Shown here: piece after piece, positions 10,154-15,589 of the stretch | Position numbering within the stretch: position 1 is the stretch's first letter | Layout of the letters: each line of letters starts with the position of its first letter | DNA from: Bacteroidales bacterium | Lineage (GTDB): Bacteria; Bacteroidota; Bacteroidia; Bacteroidales; UBA932 | Assembly: GCA_021443625.1 (NCBI GenBank) | Contig: JABUTP010000008.1 | Span: forward strand, 14,770 to 30,358 | DNA length: 15,589 nt | Reading direction: 5' to 3' | Program-made: the position numbers and the translations under genes | The notes under the pieces: model-generated | Told to the model about the DNA's origin: nothing | Databases searched by the model: none | Seen by the model: the letters and a program-made list of their open reading frames with translations, nothing else

Positions 10154-11023
10154 ATGAAAAGAATCATAATTGTGACGTGTTTCGCTTTCTGCAGCCTCGT
10201 CTGCAGCGCCCAGATGATGCAGAGTGTCGGCATTCCCTTACGTTTTGACGACATTGCAATGGGTGGCACCGACGTTGTCCGCGAAACTGCTATGGTTGGG
10301 AAGGATTTCTCCCTGGACTGCGAAGGAAATCTCCTGAAATGGCTTCCGGAAACCACAGACATCACCATCTACTCCCTCTCCGCAAAGGGTAAGGTAACTC
10401 CCGATCTGATGCTGGGAGGGTCTTTCACCCATAACAATATCCCGCAGATGGAGCTGTTTGACGATATGGGGAGTTCTGCCGGATGGTTCTCACCGAGCGA
10501 GTGGAAAGTGGAACTTATGGGGGCGTTCAAGGCTACGGAACGGATTACGGCAAGCGCCAAACTACGCTATATGCAATCCACTCTGGCGCCGGGCCGCACC
10601 GCAAACCATTTCTCGGCAGACATAGCGTGCCTCTACTCCTTCAGAGGGGTCCAGACCGGCCTCAAGGTGGCCAACATAGGCAGCAAGGTGAATTACGGAT
10701 ATGGGGCGTACCAACTGCCGATTGTCGTGAAAGCCGGCGGACTTTCGGTTCTGAGATTCAGCCCCAACCACAGAATGGAGGTGGCGGCAGATGCCGGATG
10801 TGTGGTGAATGAGTCCATGTCCGCTTTGTTTGCAATAGGCACATCCTACACCTGGAACAGGATTGTGACGGTCAGCTGCGGATACAATTACTCCGCCAAT
10901 GAACTGGCGGTACCATCCTACGCCACATTGGGCGGGAATGTCCATTTATGGAAGGTACGGCTTGGGGCGGCTTATATATCGGCGGGCAACTCCATTTCGT
11001 TTATGCTCGGTTGCCGTTTGTGA
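10154..11023 (+). CDS. Compact PorV-family outer-membrane beta-barrel protein
   Basis: A 289-residue protein with a type I signal peptide (MKRIIIVTCFAFCSLVCSA, likely cut before Q20) and alternating beta strands throughout, as in an outer-membrane barrel. It carries landmarks recalled from PorV (LptO), the T9SS shuttle for CTD cargo: FSPSEWKVEL at 112-121 (PorV-type FNPNEF), then KLRYMQSTLAPGRTANHFSADI, and GLKVANIGSKVNYG at 169-182 (PorV-type SNIGSKISYDG). It is about 100 residues shorter than PorV proper, and ends in L rather than an aromatic residue, so it is probably a paralogue. It starts 8 bases after the stop of a T9SS-targeted protease and must be co-transcribed with it, which suggests it handles or anchors that cargo. 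Less likely alternatives are a PorQ- or PorP/SprF-type barrel. The family call rests on motif memory, not on a search. Confidence 0.68.
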   Translation: MKRIIIVTCFAFCSLVCSAQMMQSVGIPLRFDDIAMGGTDVVRETAMVGKDFSLDCEGNLLKWLPETTDITIYSLSAKGKVTPDLMLGGSFTHNNIPQMELFDDMGSSAGWFSPSEWKVELMGAFKATERITASAKLRYMQSTLAPGRTANHFSADIACLYSFRGVQTGLKVANIGSKVNYGYGAYQLPIVVKAGGLSVLRFSPNHRMEVAADAGCVVNESMSALFAIGTSYTWNRIVTVSCGYNYSANELAVPSYATLGGNVHLWKVRLGAAYISAGNSISFMLGCRL

Positions 11024-11042
11024 TAAAGAATGTTTACCTTTG
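11011..11042 (+). promoter_or_regulatory. murI: Bacteroidetes-type promoter for murI
   Basis: The -7 box TACCTTTG (11035-11042) matches TAnnTTTG exactly. A TTG at 11011-11013, inside the last codons of the PorV-like gene, lies 21 bases upstream as a possible -33 element. Transcription would start near 11046, leaving a leader of about 30 bases before the ATG at 11076. Confidence 0.7.
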
Positions 11043-11075
11043 TCTGGTTATACGGCAGTATTTTGAATTCGAAAT

Positions 11076-11864
11076 ATGATAGGAGTTTATGATTCGGGGA
11101 TAGGCGGCCTTTCGGTCTGGCGGGAGATATTTTACCTTCTGCCGGAAGAATCCTACGCCTATTTCTCCGACGCCAGATACTGCCCCTACGGGGAGCGGGA
11201 CACCGACTTCATCACCGGGCGTGCCCTGGCAATCTCCGAAATGCTCATAAAACGCGGATGCGACATCATTGCCGTGGCGTGCAACACCGCGACCGCCGCT
11301 GCCATAGAAACCCTGCGCAAGACTTTCGACATACCCTTTATCGGAATGGAACCAGCGGTGAAACCCGCCATCCTTGCTTCCAAGAGCGGCGTAGTGGGGG
11401 TTCTGGCAACCGCCGTCACTTTCAAGGGGAAGAAATACAACGACACCCGTCTCCAATATGCCGGAGGCAATCCCAACATCAGGATAATGGAGCAGGTTGG
11501 CTACGGATTGGTCGAGGCGGTGGAGAGCGGCAGGATACACTCTCCCGAAACCGTAGCTCTGCTCGAAAAATATATTCTGCCGATGAAGGAGCAGGGGGCC
11601 GACCATATTGTCCTCGGTTGCACCCACTACCCTTTTCTGGCCGAAGAGATTGCCCGCATCGCCGGGCCGGACGTCAACATCGTGAACCCCGCCCCGGCTG
11701 TGGCACGCCAGTTGCAACGCAACTACAGTCCCAAGGCGGCTGCAGCCCCCGCCACCATTGAGTTTCTCTCCTCGGGAACCTTCAATGCCGGAGTGCGCAA
11801 CCTTCTGGACTCATTGTGTGCAGGGCGCAGTTACACCCTGACAGAAAAAATGGAAATAAAATGA
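11076..11864 (+). CDS. murI: Glutamate racemase
   Basis: Cofactor-independent racemase that turns L-glutamate into D-glutamate for peptidoglycan precursors, in the cytoplasm. It is 262 residues long, normal for the family. The N-terminus MIGVYDSGIGGLSV carries the substrate-binding D6-S7. The two catalytic cysteines are C69 (AVACNTAT) and C182 (LGCTHYPF), with H184 beside the second; the YCPYGER segment at 35-41 is also typical. An exact TAnnTTTG promoter box lies about 33 bases upstream. The TGA stop overlaps the ATG of the next gene (ATGA, 11861-11864), so the clostripain-family lipoprotein downstream is probably translationally coupled to it. Confidence 0.97.
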   Translation: MIGVYDSGIGGLSVWREIFYLLPEESYAYFSDARYCPYGERDTDFITGRALAISEMLIKRGCDIIAVACNTATAAAIETLRKTFDIPFIGMEPAVKPAILASKSGVVGVLATAVTFKGKKYNDTRLQYAGGNPNIRIMEQVGYGLVEAVESGRIHSPETVALLEKYILPMKEQGADHIVLGCTHYPFLAEEIARIAGPDVNIVNPAPAVARQLQRNYSPKAAAAPATIEFLSSGTFNAGVRNLLDSLCAGRSYTLTEKMEIK

Positions 11865-13069
11865 AAAAAATTCTCCGCATACTCTCACTCCTGCTGCTGG
11901 TTGTACCCACAGGATGCGACTGGCTCGGTCCCAAGGCCGAACCCGAAGTGAATATGGTACTTGTCTATCTGGCTGGCAACAACAATCTCTCAAGCTATAT
12001 AAGCAACAACATCACGGAGATCGTCGGAGGATACATCCCGCCGATGTCCAACAAAAACCAGCAACTGCTGGTGTTCATCAGTCTTGTGGGGGACGATGCG
12101 GTGCTGCGACGCTATTGCTGCAACAAAAAGGGGGAAGTCCTGTATGAAGACCTGAAGAACTACGGGGAGGATTTCGACGCCTGCACCCCGGATGCCCTGG
12201 CGCAGATTCTGGACGACGCCGAGTTGATATGCCACCCCACCCACCGCACAATGTTATTTTCGTCCCACGGCAGCGCCTGGCTCCCGTCCGGATATTACAG
12301 CCACAGCACGGACGCATCCGGGGCAGCTGAAGAGCGGCTCGCCGTCCCCGTCACCAAAGCGGATTATCCGCACGCCGCCGTCAACAGCATCGGGCAGGAT
12401 GCCGATACCGGAAACGAACTTGACATCACCGATTTCGCACGGATTGCGGGACGCTACCACTGGGACTCGATACTGATTGACTGCTGCTACGGAGGCTCAG
12501 TCGAGCTGGCTTACGAGCTCCGCTCGATATGCGACTATCTGATAGGCTCGGCCCCCGAAATACTCGGATACGGATTCCCCTACAAGATATTGCTCAACGA
12601 ACTGTTCAACAACCGCGGGGAAGTCGGTTTGAAGTTCATCTGCCAGAAATACTACGAAATGTATTACAATCAGATAGGTATGGAACAGTCGGGTTGCATC
12701 GCGCTGGTTGACTGCAGCCAACTGGAGGCCCTTGCCGACATCTGCCGCGATATCGTGGCCGACCGCCGCAGTGAGATGAGCAGTGTAAAACGGGGGGATA
12801 TCCAGCCCTATCATTACGTTGCGCGGAAAGACTATTTCTTTGACCTGGGTCATTATTACGAATCTTTCGCCACTGCCGAGCAATACCGTGACTTGACTAC
12901 ACGTCTTGACGCGGCCGTCATCTGCAAATATGCCACCCCCAAGTTTTTAGGGGTGTCCATAGACCATTTCAGCGGTTTGAGCACCTATATTCCCAAGAGC
13001 AGTTACGTCAATCTCAACGCCGCCTACCGCCAGACATCCTGGAACCGCAAGGTAAAAGTGCTGGAATAG
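11861..13069 (+). CDS. Clostripain-family (C11) cysteine peptidase-like lipoprotein
   Basis: A 402-residue lipoprotein: MKKILRILSLLLLVVPTGC gives a lipobox cysteine at C19, though proline at -3 is not ideal. VLVYLAGNNNLSSY (33-46) is the usual opening of the C11 fold. The predicted catalytic dyad is H136 (SSHGSAW) and C209 (LIDCCYGGSVELAYEL), matching the HG.W and DACxMGSVE patterns of clostripain. The C-terminal FSGLSTYIPK...YVNLNAAYRQTSW is shared by Bacteroidales members of this family. C11 enzymes cut after Arg or Lys and often mature by self-cleavage; the substrate here is unknown. I chose ATG 11861 because it begins a proper lipoprotein signal; the frame opens earlier, inside murI. The start overlaps the murI stop by 4 bases. 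It is followed after 8 bases by a long palindrome. Confidence 0.88.
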   Translation: MKKILRILSLLLLVVPTGCDWLGPKAEPEVNMVLVYLAGNNNLSSYISNNITEIVGGYIPPMSNKNQQLLVFISLVGDDAVLRRYCCNKKGEVLYEDLKNYGEDFDACTPDALAQILDDAELICHPTHRTMLFSSHGSAWLPSGYYSHSTDASGAAEERLAVPVTKADYPHAAVNSIGQDADTGNELDITDFARIAGRYHWDSILIDCCYGGSVELAYELRSICDYLIGSAPEILGYGFPYKILLNELFNNRGEVGLKFICQKYYEMYYNQIGMEQSGCIALVDCSQLEALADICRDIVADRRSEMSSVKRGDIQPYHYVARKDYFFDLGHYYESFATAEQYRDLTTRLDAAVICKYATPKFLGVSIDHFSGLSTYIPKSSYVNLNAAYRQTSWNRKVKVLE

Positions 13070-13077
13070 AAAGTTTT

Positions 13078-13130
13078 AGAAGCTGTTTAAATTTAATTCG
13101 AATTTTTGCAATTAAGTTTAAACAGTTTCT
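13078..13130. repeat. 53-bp near-perfect palindrome between the C11 gene and L25 promoter
   Basis: Two 21-base arms (13078-13098 and 13110-13130) pair completely if two G-U wobbles are allowed, around an 11-base loop. The core is CTGTTTAAA on one side and TTTAAACAG on the other. It begins 8 bases after the C11 gene stop. There is no T-run after the stem, so it is not a typical intrinsic terminator. It may still end the murI operon transcript, or be a small dispersed palindromic element. It lies directly before the -33 box of the rplY promoter and is very AT-rich. Confidence 0.8.
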
Positions 13131-13132
13131 GA

Positions 13133-13163
13133 TTTGGTGTTATCATTATAATTGCTACCTTTG
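13133..13163 (+). promoter_or_regulatory. rplY: Consensus Bacteroidetes promoter for rplY-pth
   Basis: TTTG (13133-13136), a 19-base spacer and TACCTTTG (13156-13163) fit the Bacteroidetes TTTG/TAnnTTTG promoter in both sequence and spacing. Transcription should start near 13167, giving a leader of about 95 bases before the L25 start codon. The AT-rich palindrome immediately upstream could act as an UP-like element. Confidence 0.85.
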
Positions 13164-13166
13164 CGT

Positions 13167-13261
13167 CCCCGCGTAAAGCGTTAAAATGCGTCAGGCATTT
13201 TGGTGCAATGGGGTCCGGCGCCGTTTGCCGGACTGAGTAACACATTTTAATTAAAAACACA
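13167..13261 (+). promoter_or_regulatory. Structured 5' leader of L25 mRNA
   Basis: The predicted leader contains two perfect 7-bp hairpins: AAAATGC/GCATTTT (13183-13189 with 13195-13201, loop GTCAG) and GTCCGGC/GCCGGAC (13213-13219 with 13227-13233, loop GCCGTTT). An unpaired A/T-rich stretch then leads to the ATG at 13262. There is no T-run after either hairpin, so an attenuator terminator is unlikely; control of translation or mRNA stability is more plausible. Two short overlapping frames also begin here (13186-13236 and 13208-13240). Confidence 0.5.
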
Positions 13262-13834
13262 ATGAAAGAACTTAACATCAAAGGCTCTGCAAGAGCCACC
13301 GGCCGCAAAGCCGACGTCAAAGCAGTCCGTCGTGCAGGCCTCGTTCCCTGCAACATCTATGGCGCAGGCATCGAAAACCTCTCATTCGCCATCACAGTAA
13401 AGGATCTGGAGTCCATCACCAACACTCCTTACTCCCACATCATCAACCTCGACATCGACGGCAACACCTTCAAGGCCATCCTCGGTGAGGTTCAGTACCA
13501 TCCCGTAAAAGACAATGCAATCCACGCCGATTTCATCGTCGTTACCGAAGACAAACCCGTTGCCATCAACGTTCCCCTCGCCATCACCGGCAACTCGGAA
13601 GGTGTCAAACTCGGAGGCAAACTCGTTGTCAGCTGCCGCAAACTCCGCGTCAGCGCCCTCCTCAAGAACCTTCCCGACGAACTTCCCGTTGACATCACCA
13701 CTCTTAAGATTGGCAAGCGTATCAACGCAGGTGACCTTGAGTATGACAATGTAACCATCCTCAGCCCCAAGACCACCATCATCTGCACCATCAAGAGTAC
13801 CCGCAACGCTGCCGTTGAGGCCTCTGCAGAATAA
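13262..13834 (+). CDS. rplY: 50S ribosomal protein L25, long (Ctc/TL5) form
   Basis: A 190-residue L25-family protein that binds 5S rRNA in the large ribosomal subunit. The N-terminal 5S-binding domain spans about residues 1-93: SARATGRKADVKAVRRAGLVPCNIYG, then LDIDGNTFKAILGEVQYHPVKDNAIHADF, which ends in the family's DFxxV motif. The C-terminal TL5-type beta domain spans about 94-180, with GVKLGGKLVVSCRKLRVSAL and LPDELPVDIT. This two-domain form is the Ctc type, linked in other bacteria to stress. The start at 13262 follows an A-rich stretch typical of Bacteroidetes starts. Its stop overlaps the pth start by one base (TAATG), so the two are co-transcribed and probably coupled. Confidence 0.97.
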   Translation: MKELNIKGSARATGRKADVKAVRRAGLVPCNIYGAGIENLSFAITVKDLESITNTPYSHIINLDIDGNTFKAILGEVQYHPVKDNAIHADFIVVTEDKPVAINVPLAITGNSEGVKLGGKLVVSCRKLRVSALLKNLPDELPVDITTLKIGKRINAGDLEYDNVTILSPKTTIICTIKSTRNAAVEASAE

Positions 13835-14457
13835 TGAACTACCTTGTCGTAGGCCTGGGCAACATCGGCCCGGAATACGCTTCGACCCGTCACAATATGG
13901 GTTTTATGACATTGGATGCCCTCGCAAAGGCATCCAATGTCACTTTTGAATCGAAGCGCTTTGGAGATATGGCCACCCTCCGCATAAAGGGCAGAACCTT
14001 GAATCTGCTCAAACCCTCTACCTATATGAACAACAGCGGCAGAGCGGTTGCCCATTGGGTGACCAAACTCAAAATCCAGCCCGAGCAGCTGCTTGTGGTT
14101 GTGGATGACCTCGCCCTGCCGTTCGGGGCATTGAGGATGCGCGGCCAAGGGAGCAACGGCGGCCACAACGGCCTCCGCAGCATTGATGAGCATCTCGGCT
14201 CCAACTCCTATGCCCGCCTGCGGCTCGGCATTGGCAGCGGCTTCGCCCCTGGAGCGCAGGTGGACTTTGTGCTGAGCGAGATTGGCCCCGAAGAGCAGAA
14301 AATGCTCCCCGAAGTGCTGGAAACCGCCTCAGAAGCAATCAAGACGTTCGTGCTGGAGGGGGTCGGCAACGCCATGAACAAATTCAACAAGAAGGGAGTC
14401 GGCAAGGTTCAGTCTTCGGCAGAATCGTCCTCCGAATCATCTTCCCAACCGAAATAA
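13834..14457 (+). CDS. pth: Peptidyl-tRNA hydrolase
   Basis: Frees tRNAs from peptidyl-tRNA that drops off the ribosome. It is 207 residues long, slightly longer than the usual 185-195. The bacterial Pth residues are present: N10 (VVGLGNIG), catalytic H20 (TRHNMGF), N66 (TYMNNSGR), D91 (VVVDDLALPFG) and N112 (GSNGGHNGLRS). The last 15 or so residues (SSAESSSESSSQPK) are low-complexity and lie outside the catalytic fold; they are encoded where the gene overlaps the opposite-strand S4 gene. The start overlaps the L25 stop by one base. A terminator 35 bases after its stop would end the rplY-pth transcript. Confidence 0.97.
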   Translation: MNYLVVGLGNIGPEYASTRHNMGFMTLDALAKASNVTFESKRFGDMATLRIKGRTLNLLKPSTYMNNSGRAVAHWVTKLKIQPEQLLVVVDDLALPFGALRMRGQGSNGGHNGLRSIDEHLGSNSYARLRLGIGSGFAPGAQVDFVLSEIGPEEQKMLPEVLETASEAIKTFVLEGVGNAMNKFNKKGVGKVQSSAESSSESSSQPK

Positions 14458-14858
14458 CCGGGAGCGTAGCCGCCCACCTGGATATTGTCATAAAGAGTGT
14501 CGATGTCGCGGCGCTCTTTTTTTGTGGGACGCCCCGCCCCTCTCTCACGCACCACGAAGAATGTCTCGTTGGGGGCGTGCAGTTTGTCCAGTTCGCTCTG
14601 GGGGGTGATGTTTTCGGCAAATTCCGGCACCCGCTTGGCCCCCTGGCGCGCCTCAACAGGCATCACCACCCTGTAAGTAAAATGAACGACACCTTTGCGC
14701 ACAACAATCACATCTCCCGATTTAACCTGCTGGGAGGGTTTGACCTCCCGCCCCTGCAGGGTGACTCTGTTCCCCTTGCAGGCTTCGGTGGCCTCGGTGC
14801 GTGTCTTGAACACCCTGATGGCCCACAGATATTTGTCTATTCTCGCGGAGTCCGACAT
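14409..14858 (-). CDS. hslR: S4-domain RNA-binding protein (Hsp15/HslR family)
   Basis: A 149-residue protein whose N-terminal 60 residues form an S4 RNA-binding domain: RIDKYLWAIRVFKTRTEA, then GNRVTLQGREVKPSQQVKSGDVI. After it come KGVVHFTYRV and the conserved GRPTKKERRDID (109-120), as in the Hsp15 family. In E. coli, Hsp15 binds stalled 50S subunits that still carry peptidyl-tRNA, which fits its place beside pth. The C-terminal tail (EDDSEDDSAED) is strongly acidic and is encoded within the 49-base overlap with the pth 3' end. It starts 5 bases after the manA stop, so it is the second gene of a minus-strand operon. The family is clear; functional equivalence to E. coli HslR is inferred. 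Confidence 0.88.
   Translation of the reverse strand: MSDSARIDKYLWAIRVFKTRTEATEACKGNRVTLQGREVKPSQQVKSGDVIVVRKGVVHFTYRVVMPVEARQGAKRVPEFAENITPQSELDKLHAPNETFFVVRERGAGRPTKKERRDIDTLYDNIQVGGYAPGYFGWEDDSEDDSAED
14492..14523 (+). terminator. Intrinsic terminator of rplY-pth, inside antisense hslR coding sequence
   Basis: AAAGAGTGTCG (14492-14502) pairs with CGGCGCTCTTT (14509-14519) over 11 bp, with two G-U wobbles and the loop ATGTCG. A run of seven T (14517-14523) follows on the plus strand. It starts 35 bases after the pth stop. The same bases, read on the minus strand, encode hslR residues 113-122 (KKERRDIDTL). On that strand the T-run is on the wrong side, so it should not stop hslR transcription. 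Confidence 0.78.
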
Positions 14859-14863
14859 ATCCC

Positions 14864-15589
14864 CTACTCCCCTTCTTCTTTCATCTCATCGATGGAGGCC
14901 TCTATGAGAATGGTACCCAGGCCCTTGGGTTGGAGGGAGAAGTCGGTCAAAGAAGCGGGAACCAGTATGGTGTCCCCCTTCTCGATTTCCATCACACCCC
15001 CGTCCCACTTGAGGCTGGCCGCTCCGTCGATGCACATATACACGATGAAACTGGTATAGTTGTCGGTATTAACCTCAACCTCTGATGCCAGTTCAATCCG
15101 TTTTATGGTGAAATACCTGTCGCGGCATATCACATCCTTGGCACGGGCGGCGGGGATATAGAGTTCGTCCGCCTTGTATTTGCAGTAATCTATGCAGTCG
15201 ATGGCCTCGTCGAGGTGCATCTCGCGGCGGGTGGCGGGATTGTTTTCGTACCCCCAGTCGTAGAGGCGCAGGGTGGCGTCACTGTTCTCCTGAACCTCTG
15301 CTATCAGAACATTCCCTTCGGCAGCATGGACTGTTCCGGCTTTAATGTAGAAGCAGTCGCCCGGTTTGGGATTATAGACGTTCATCAGGCTGGGAGCGGT
15401 CTCGGCCTTGCAGGCATCGTAGAACTCCTGTGCCGTCACGTCCCTGTTGAATCCCATATAGACTTTGGCATCGGGAGCCGCATCCACCACATACCAGAAT
15501 TCGGTCTTGCCCAGACTGTCGTAGCGTTCGAGGGCTATTTCATCGGTCGGATGCACCTGCACCGAGAGTCTTTCGCGGATATCCAGAAA
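14864..15589 (-). CDS. manA: Mannose-6-phosphate isomerase, type I, N-terminus outside window
   Basis: Zinc enzyme interconverting mannose 6-phosphate and fructose 6-phosphate, at the branch from glycolysis to GDP-mannose. The reading frame is open to the window edge: the first visible codons give FLDIRERLSVQVHPTDE, so a GTG at 15562 is internal. Of 241 visible residues, the zinc ligands of the type I cupin fold can be placed at Q11 and H13 (SVQVHPTDE), E30 (GKTEFWYV) and H88 (IKAGTVHAAEG), numbered from the first visible residue. The active-site arginine is probably in LRLYDWG. The size fits the short Bacillus-like class (about 320 residues), so roughly 80 N-terminal residues are missing. 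The stop is 5 bases before hslR. Confidence 0.93.
   Translation of the reverse strand, partial: FLDIRERLSVQVHPTDEIALERYDSLGKTEFWYVVDAAPDAKVYMGFNRDVTAQEFYDACKAETAPSLMNVYNPKPGDCFYIKAGTVHAAEGNVLIAEVQENSDATLRLYDWGYENNPATRREMHLDEAIDCIDYCKYKADELYIPAARAKDVICRDRYFTIKRIELASEVEVNTDNYTSFIVYMCIDGAASLKWDGGVMEIEKGDTILVPASLTDFSLQPKGLGTILIEASIDEMKEEGE

Noticed and set aside
7422..11023. The protease/PorV-like pair as a recently transferred island
   Set aside because: No integrase, repeats, tRNA or clear base composition change was seen at its borders; it reads like an ordinary operon between housekeeping genes.
11816..11860. An earlier in-frame start for the C11 lipoprotein, inside murI
   Set aside because: The extra 15 residues would precede and spoil a good lipoprotein signal peptide beginning at ATG 11861.
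15560..15562. GTG as the start of manA
   Set aside because: The codons before it to the window edge are in frame and encode the conserved ERLSVQVHP segment, so the gene continues beyond the window.

Overview
This window looks like a chromosomal segment of a Bacteroidota bacterium, most likely order Bacteroidales. The signs are promoter boxes of the TAnnTTTG type, little sign of Shine-Dalgarno spacing, a type IX secretion (T9SS) C-terminal sorting domain, a PorV-family barrel, a C11 (clostripain-like) lipoprotein, and an L25-pth-S4 gene block. I did not assign a genus. Coding density is very high: the longest stretch without a gene is about 190 bases (13070-13261). I saw no tRNA, rRNA, insertion sequence, CRISPR array or phage gene.

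Layout. 1-2436 holds the 3' two thirds of rpoB and 2464-6726 the complete rpoC, closed by a strong intrinsic terminator (6746-6783). 6814-7380 is a gamma-class carbonic anhydrase-like hexapeptide protein. 7422-11023 is a two-gene surface module: a 907-residue subtilisin-family lipoprotein-like protease ending in a T9SS type A sorting domain, then, 8 bases later, a compact PorV-family outer-membrane barrel. 11076-13069 pairs murI (glutamate racemase) with a clostripain-family lipoprotein through an ATGA overlap. After a 53-bp imperfect palindrome and a textbook Bacteroidetes promoter with a structured leader come rplY/ctc (L25) and pth, overlapping by one base. On the minus strand, manA (truncated by the window end) and an S4-domain hslR-like gene run toward pth and overlap its 3' end by 49 bases.

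How the genes work together. rpoB and rpoC build the core of RNA polymerase. L25 (5S rRNA binding), peptidyl-tRNA hydrolase and the S4 (Hsp15-like) protein form a ribosome maintenance and rescue group. MurI supplies D-glutamate for peptidoglycan. The protease/PorV-like pair is the most interesting part: it suggests a T9SS cargo encoded with its own small PorV-type partner, with the added oddity that the cargo carries a lipobox at its N-terminus as well as a T9SS signal at its C-terminus. The second cluster of interest is regulatory: the L25 leader with two perfect hairpins, and a pth terminator written inside the antisense coding sequence of hslR.
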